From assembly GCA_015654825.1 (NCBI GenBank), contig JAATGE010000165.1:1-5927 (forward strand): 5,927 nucleotides of DNA, given 5' to 3'. A model generated the notes under the pieces. That model saw only the letters and a list, made by a program, of their open reading frames with translations. It had not been told where the DNA came from and did no database searches. Positions within the stretch are counted from its first letter, which is position 1, and every line of letters starts with the position of its first letter. Made by a program: the position numbers and the translations under genes. Positions 5,646 to 5,927 of this stretch are shown in pieces. This stretch comes from Rhodospirillales bacterium (GTDB lineage: Bacteria > Pseudomonadota > Alphaproteobacteria > Acetobacterales > Acetobacteraceae).

Positions 5646-5674
5646 GGAACGTCACCGGCCACCCCTGACGTTCC
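5646..5674. promoter_or_regulatory. 9-base perfect inverted repeat upstream of the integrase
   Basis: GGAACGTCA (5646-5654) and TGACGTTCC (5666-5674) are exact inverted complements separated by 11 bases, 26 bases upstream of the integrase start. It may be an operator or a transcript hairpin in the integrase leader that could affect translation. There is no T-run for a terminator. Confidence 0.55.
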
Positions 5675-5697
5675 GGGCCGATTTGGCAGAACTGTAG

Positions 5698-5851
5698 GCA
5701 GACTCAGATATATTCATTCTAAGAACTTATAGAACGTATAGAACGTGTGCACATCACGTGCCCGCCCCTGCATTGTGAGAACATACCTCGAACATTTTCT
5801 ACCCGTTCCAACTCAGCAGATCCGTCTGCGGACTCACCGCGGACTCATCTG
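5698..5851. repeat. GCRGACTCA repeats and small inverted repeats near the right edge
   Basis: GCAGACTCA occurs at 5698-5706, and GCGGACTCA at 5828-5836 and again at 5839-5847, the last two 11 bases apart. This pair sits inside CAGAT (5817-5821) ... ATCTG (5847-5851), with an inner GCAGA-TCCG-TCTGC hairpin (5816-5829). It could be a recombination-core or accessory-protein (excisionase) region of attP. No tRNA gene or known att core is seen in 5800-5927, and no convincing gene occupies 5621-5927. Confidence 0.45.
5779..5793. promoter_or_regulatory. LexA-like box (GAAC-N7-GAAC)
   Basis: GAACATACCTCGAAC matches the direct-repeat SOS box GTTC-N7-GTTC/GAAC-N7-GAAC known from alphaproteobacterial LexA. 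It is 159 bases upstream of the integrase start, far for direct promoter blocking, but it lies inside the structured integrase upstream region. The match could also be by-chance spacing of two loose members of the GAAC cluster. Confidence 0.35.
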
Positions 5852-5927
5852 TAGCCGTAACCGGAGTGGCCGGGCGTGGTCCAGCGTGGCGATGCCGTCG
5901 CTAAGGTGTTGTTAAATGTGGATACCC

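Larger units (their letters stand above)
5637..5797. repeat. GAAC-core iteron cluster, probable integrase arm sites
   Basis: GAAC occurs eight times on the + strand here, at 5638, 5647, 5689, 5723, 5732, 5741, 5779 and 5790. The best units are three contiguous 9-mers: AGAACTTAT (5722), AGAACGTAT (5731) and AGAACGTGT (5740). AGAACTGTA (5688), AGAACATAC (5778) and CGAACATTT (5789) are looser relatives. GGAACGTC is repeated at 5637 and 5646, also 9 bases apart. The block lies directly in front of the integrase gene in an AT-richer island. It resembles the short repeated arm-type sites bound by integrase N-terminal domains. The repeats are seen directly; integrase binding is inferred. Confidence 0.7.

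Noticed and set aside
4076..5668. 530-residue open frame on the + strand across the integrase
   Set aside because: It is antisense to the intact integrase with all catalytic residues. It is rich in Arg/His/Pro, as expected for the complement of GC-rich coding DNA, and shows no domain.
5112..5732. 206-residue + strand frame over the integrase start
   Set aside because: Antisense shadow with Ser/Arg/Ala composition and no motif; it runs into the repeat array.
5830..5865. Minus-strand CAGATGAGTCCGCGGTGAG resembling part of a hammerhead ribozyme core
   Set aside because: The CUGAUGA box is imperfect and no GAAA box with matching stems follows.
5845..5927. Partial minus-strand frame ending in PGHSGYGYR at the right edge
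   Set aside because: Only 26 codons are visible, with no recognisable family; it could be the end of a neighbouring gene but cannot be supported.
5640..5927. tRNA or att-core tRNA fragment upstream of the integrase
   Set aside because: Searched both strands for a T-loop (GGTTCRAATCC) and acceptor-stem pattern; nothing convincing was found.
1..5927. CRISPR array
   Set aside because: Repeats found are short or two-copy, and none shows regularly spaced 25-40 base repeats with unique spacers.

Overview
The window is GC-rich accessory DNA that reads as part of an integrated mobile element (genomic island or prophage-like). The host is probably an alphaproteobacterium. This is inferred from three things: the high GC content, the style of the small Xre-type regulator (an open lineage ends in VQENGGGAGVRLRK), and a GAAC-N7-GAAC site matching the LexA box known from that class. 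No species can be named. Nothing seen marks either end of the element; no tRNA gene or duplicated att core is visible.

Left part (1-2240, genes on +). The window opens inside the 3' end of a small DNA-binding-type gene. Its first 79 bases recur exactly at 1239-1317 in a second gene of the same family. A short ORF overlapping its stop looks like the broken N-terminus of a phage recombinase-like protein. Next comes an Xre-family regulator with a possible promoter and a strong palindrome in front of it. After that lies a tightly coupled cassette of three genes joined by 4-base stop/start overlaps: a helix-turn-helix/excisionase-like protein, an AlpA-like protein, and a small basic protein with one membrane segment. 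An unrecognised 102-residue protein follows, then a degenerate, internally deleted copy of the small membrane-protein gene.

Middle part (2245-4106, genes on -). A two-gene unit encodes a small conserved-looking protein and, overlapping it by 26 bases, a retropepsin-like aspartic protease with a DTGA motif. The protease gene is clearly less GC-rich than its surroundings. To its right is a 357-base gap without a convincing gene, then an alanine/arginine-rich protein. That protein has an internal 19-residue duplication and a C-terminal helical segment resembling the tail of phage prohead proteases. A short possible leader ORF with a good ribosome binding site precedes it.

Right part (4283-5927). 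A complete 445-residue tyrosine recombinase with an Arm-DNA-binding N-terminus reads leftward. Its upstream region is the most structured non-coding stretch here. It has eight GAAC motifs on one strand in about 160 bases, including three exact-phase 9-base repeats, plus a 9-base inverted repeat and a LexA-like site. The simplest reading is an integrase arm-site/promoter region, possibly under SOS control. The antisense ORFs over the integrase are shadows. Overall this is an integrase-bearing element with a regulator/excisionase-type cassette that has undergone local duplication and decay, and with a protease pair as likely cargo.
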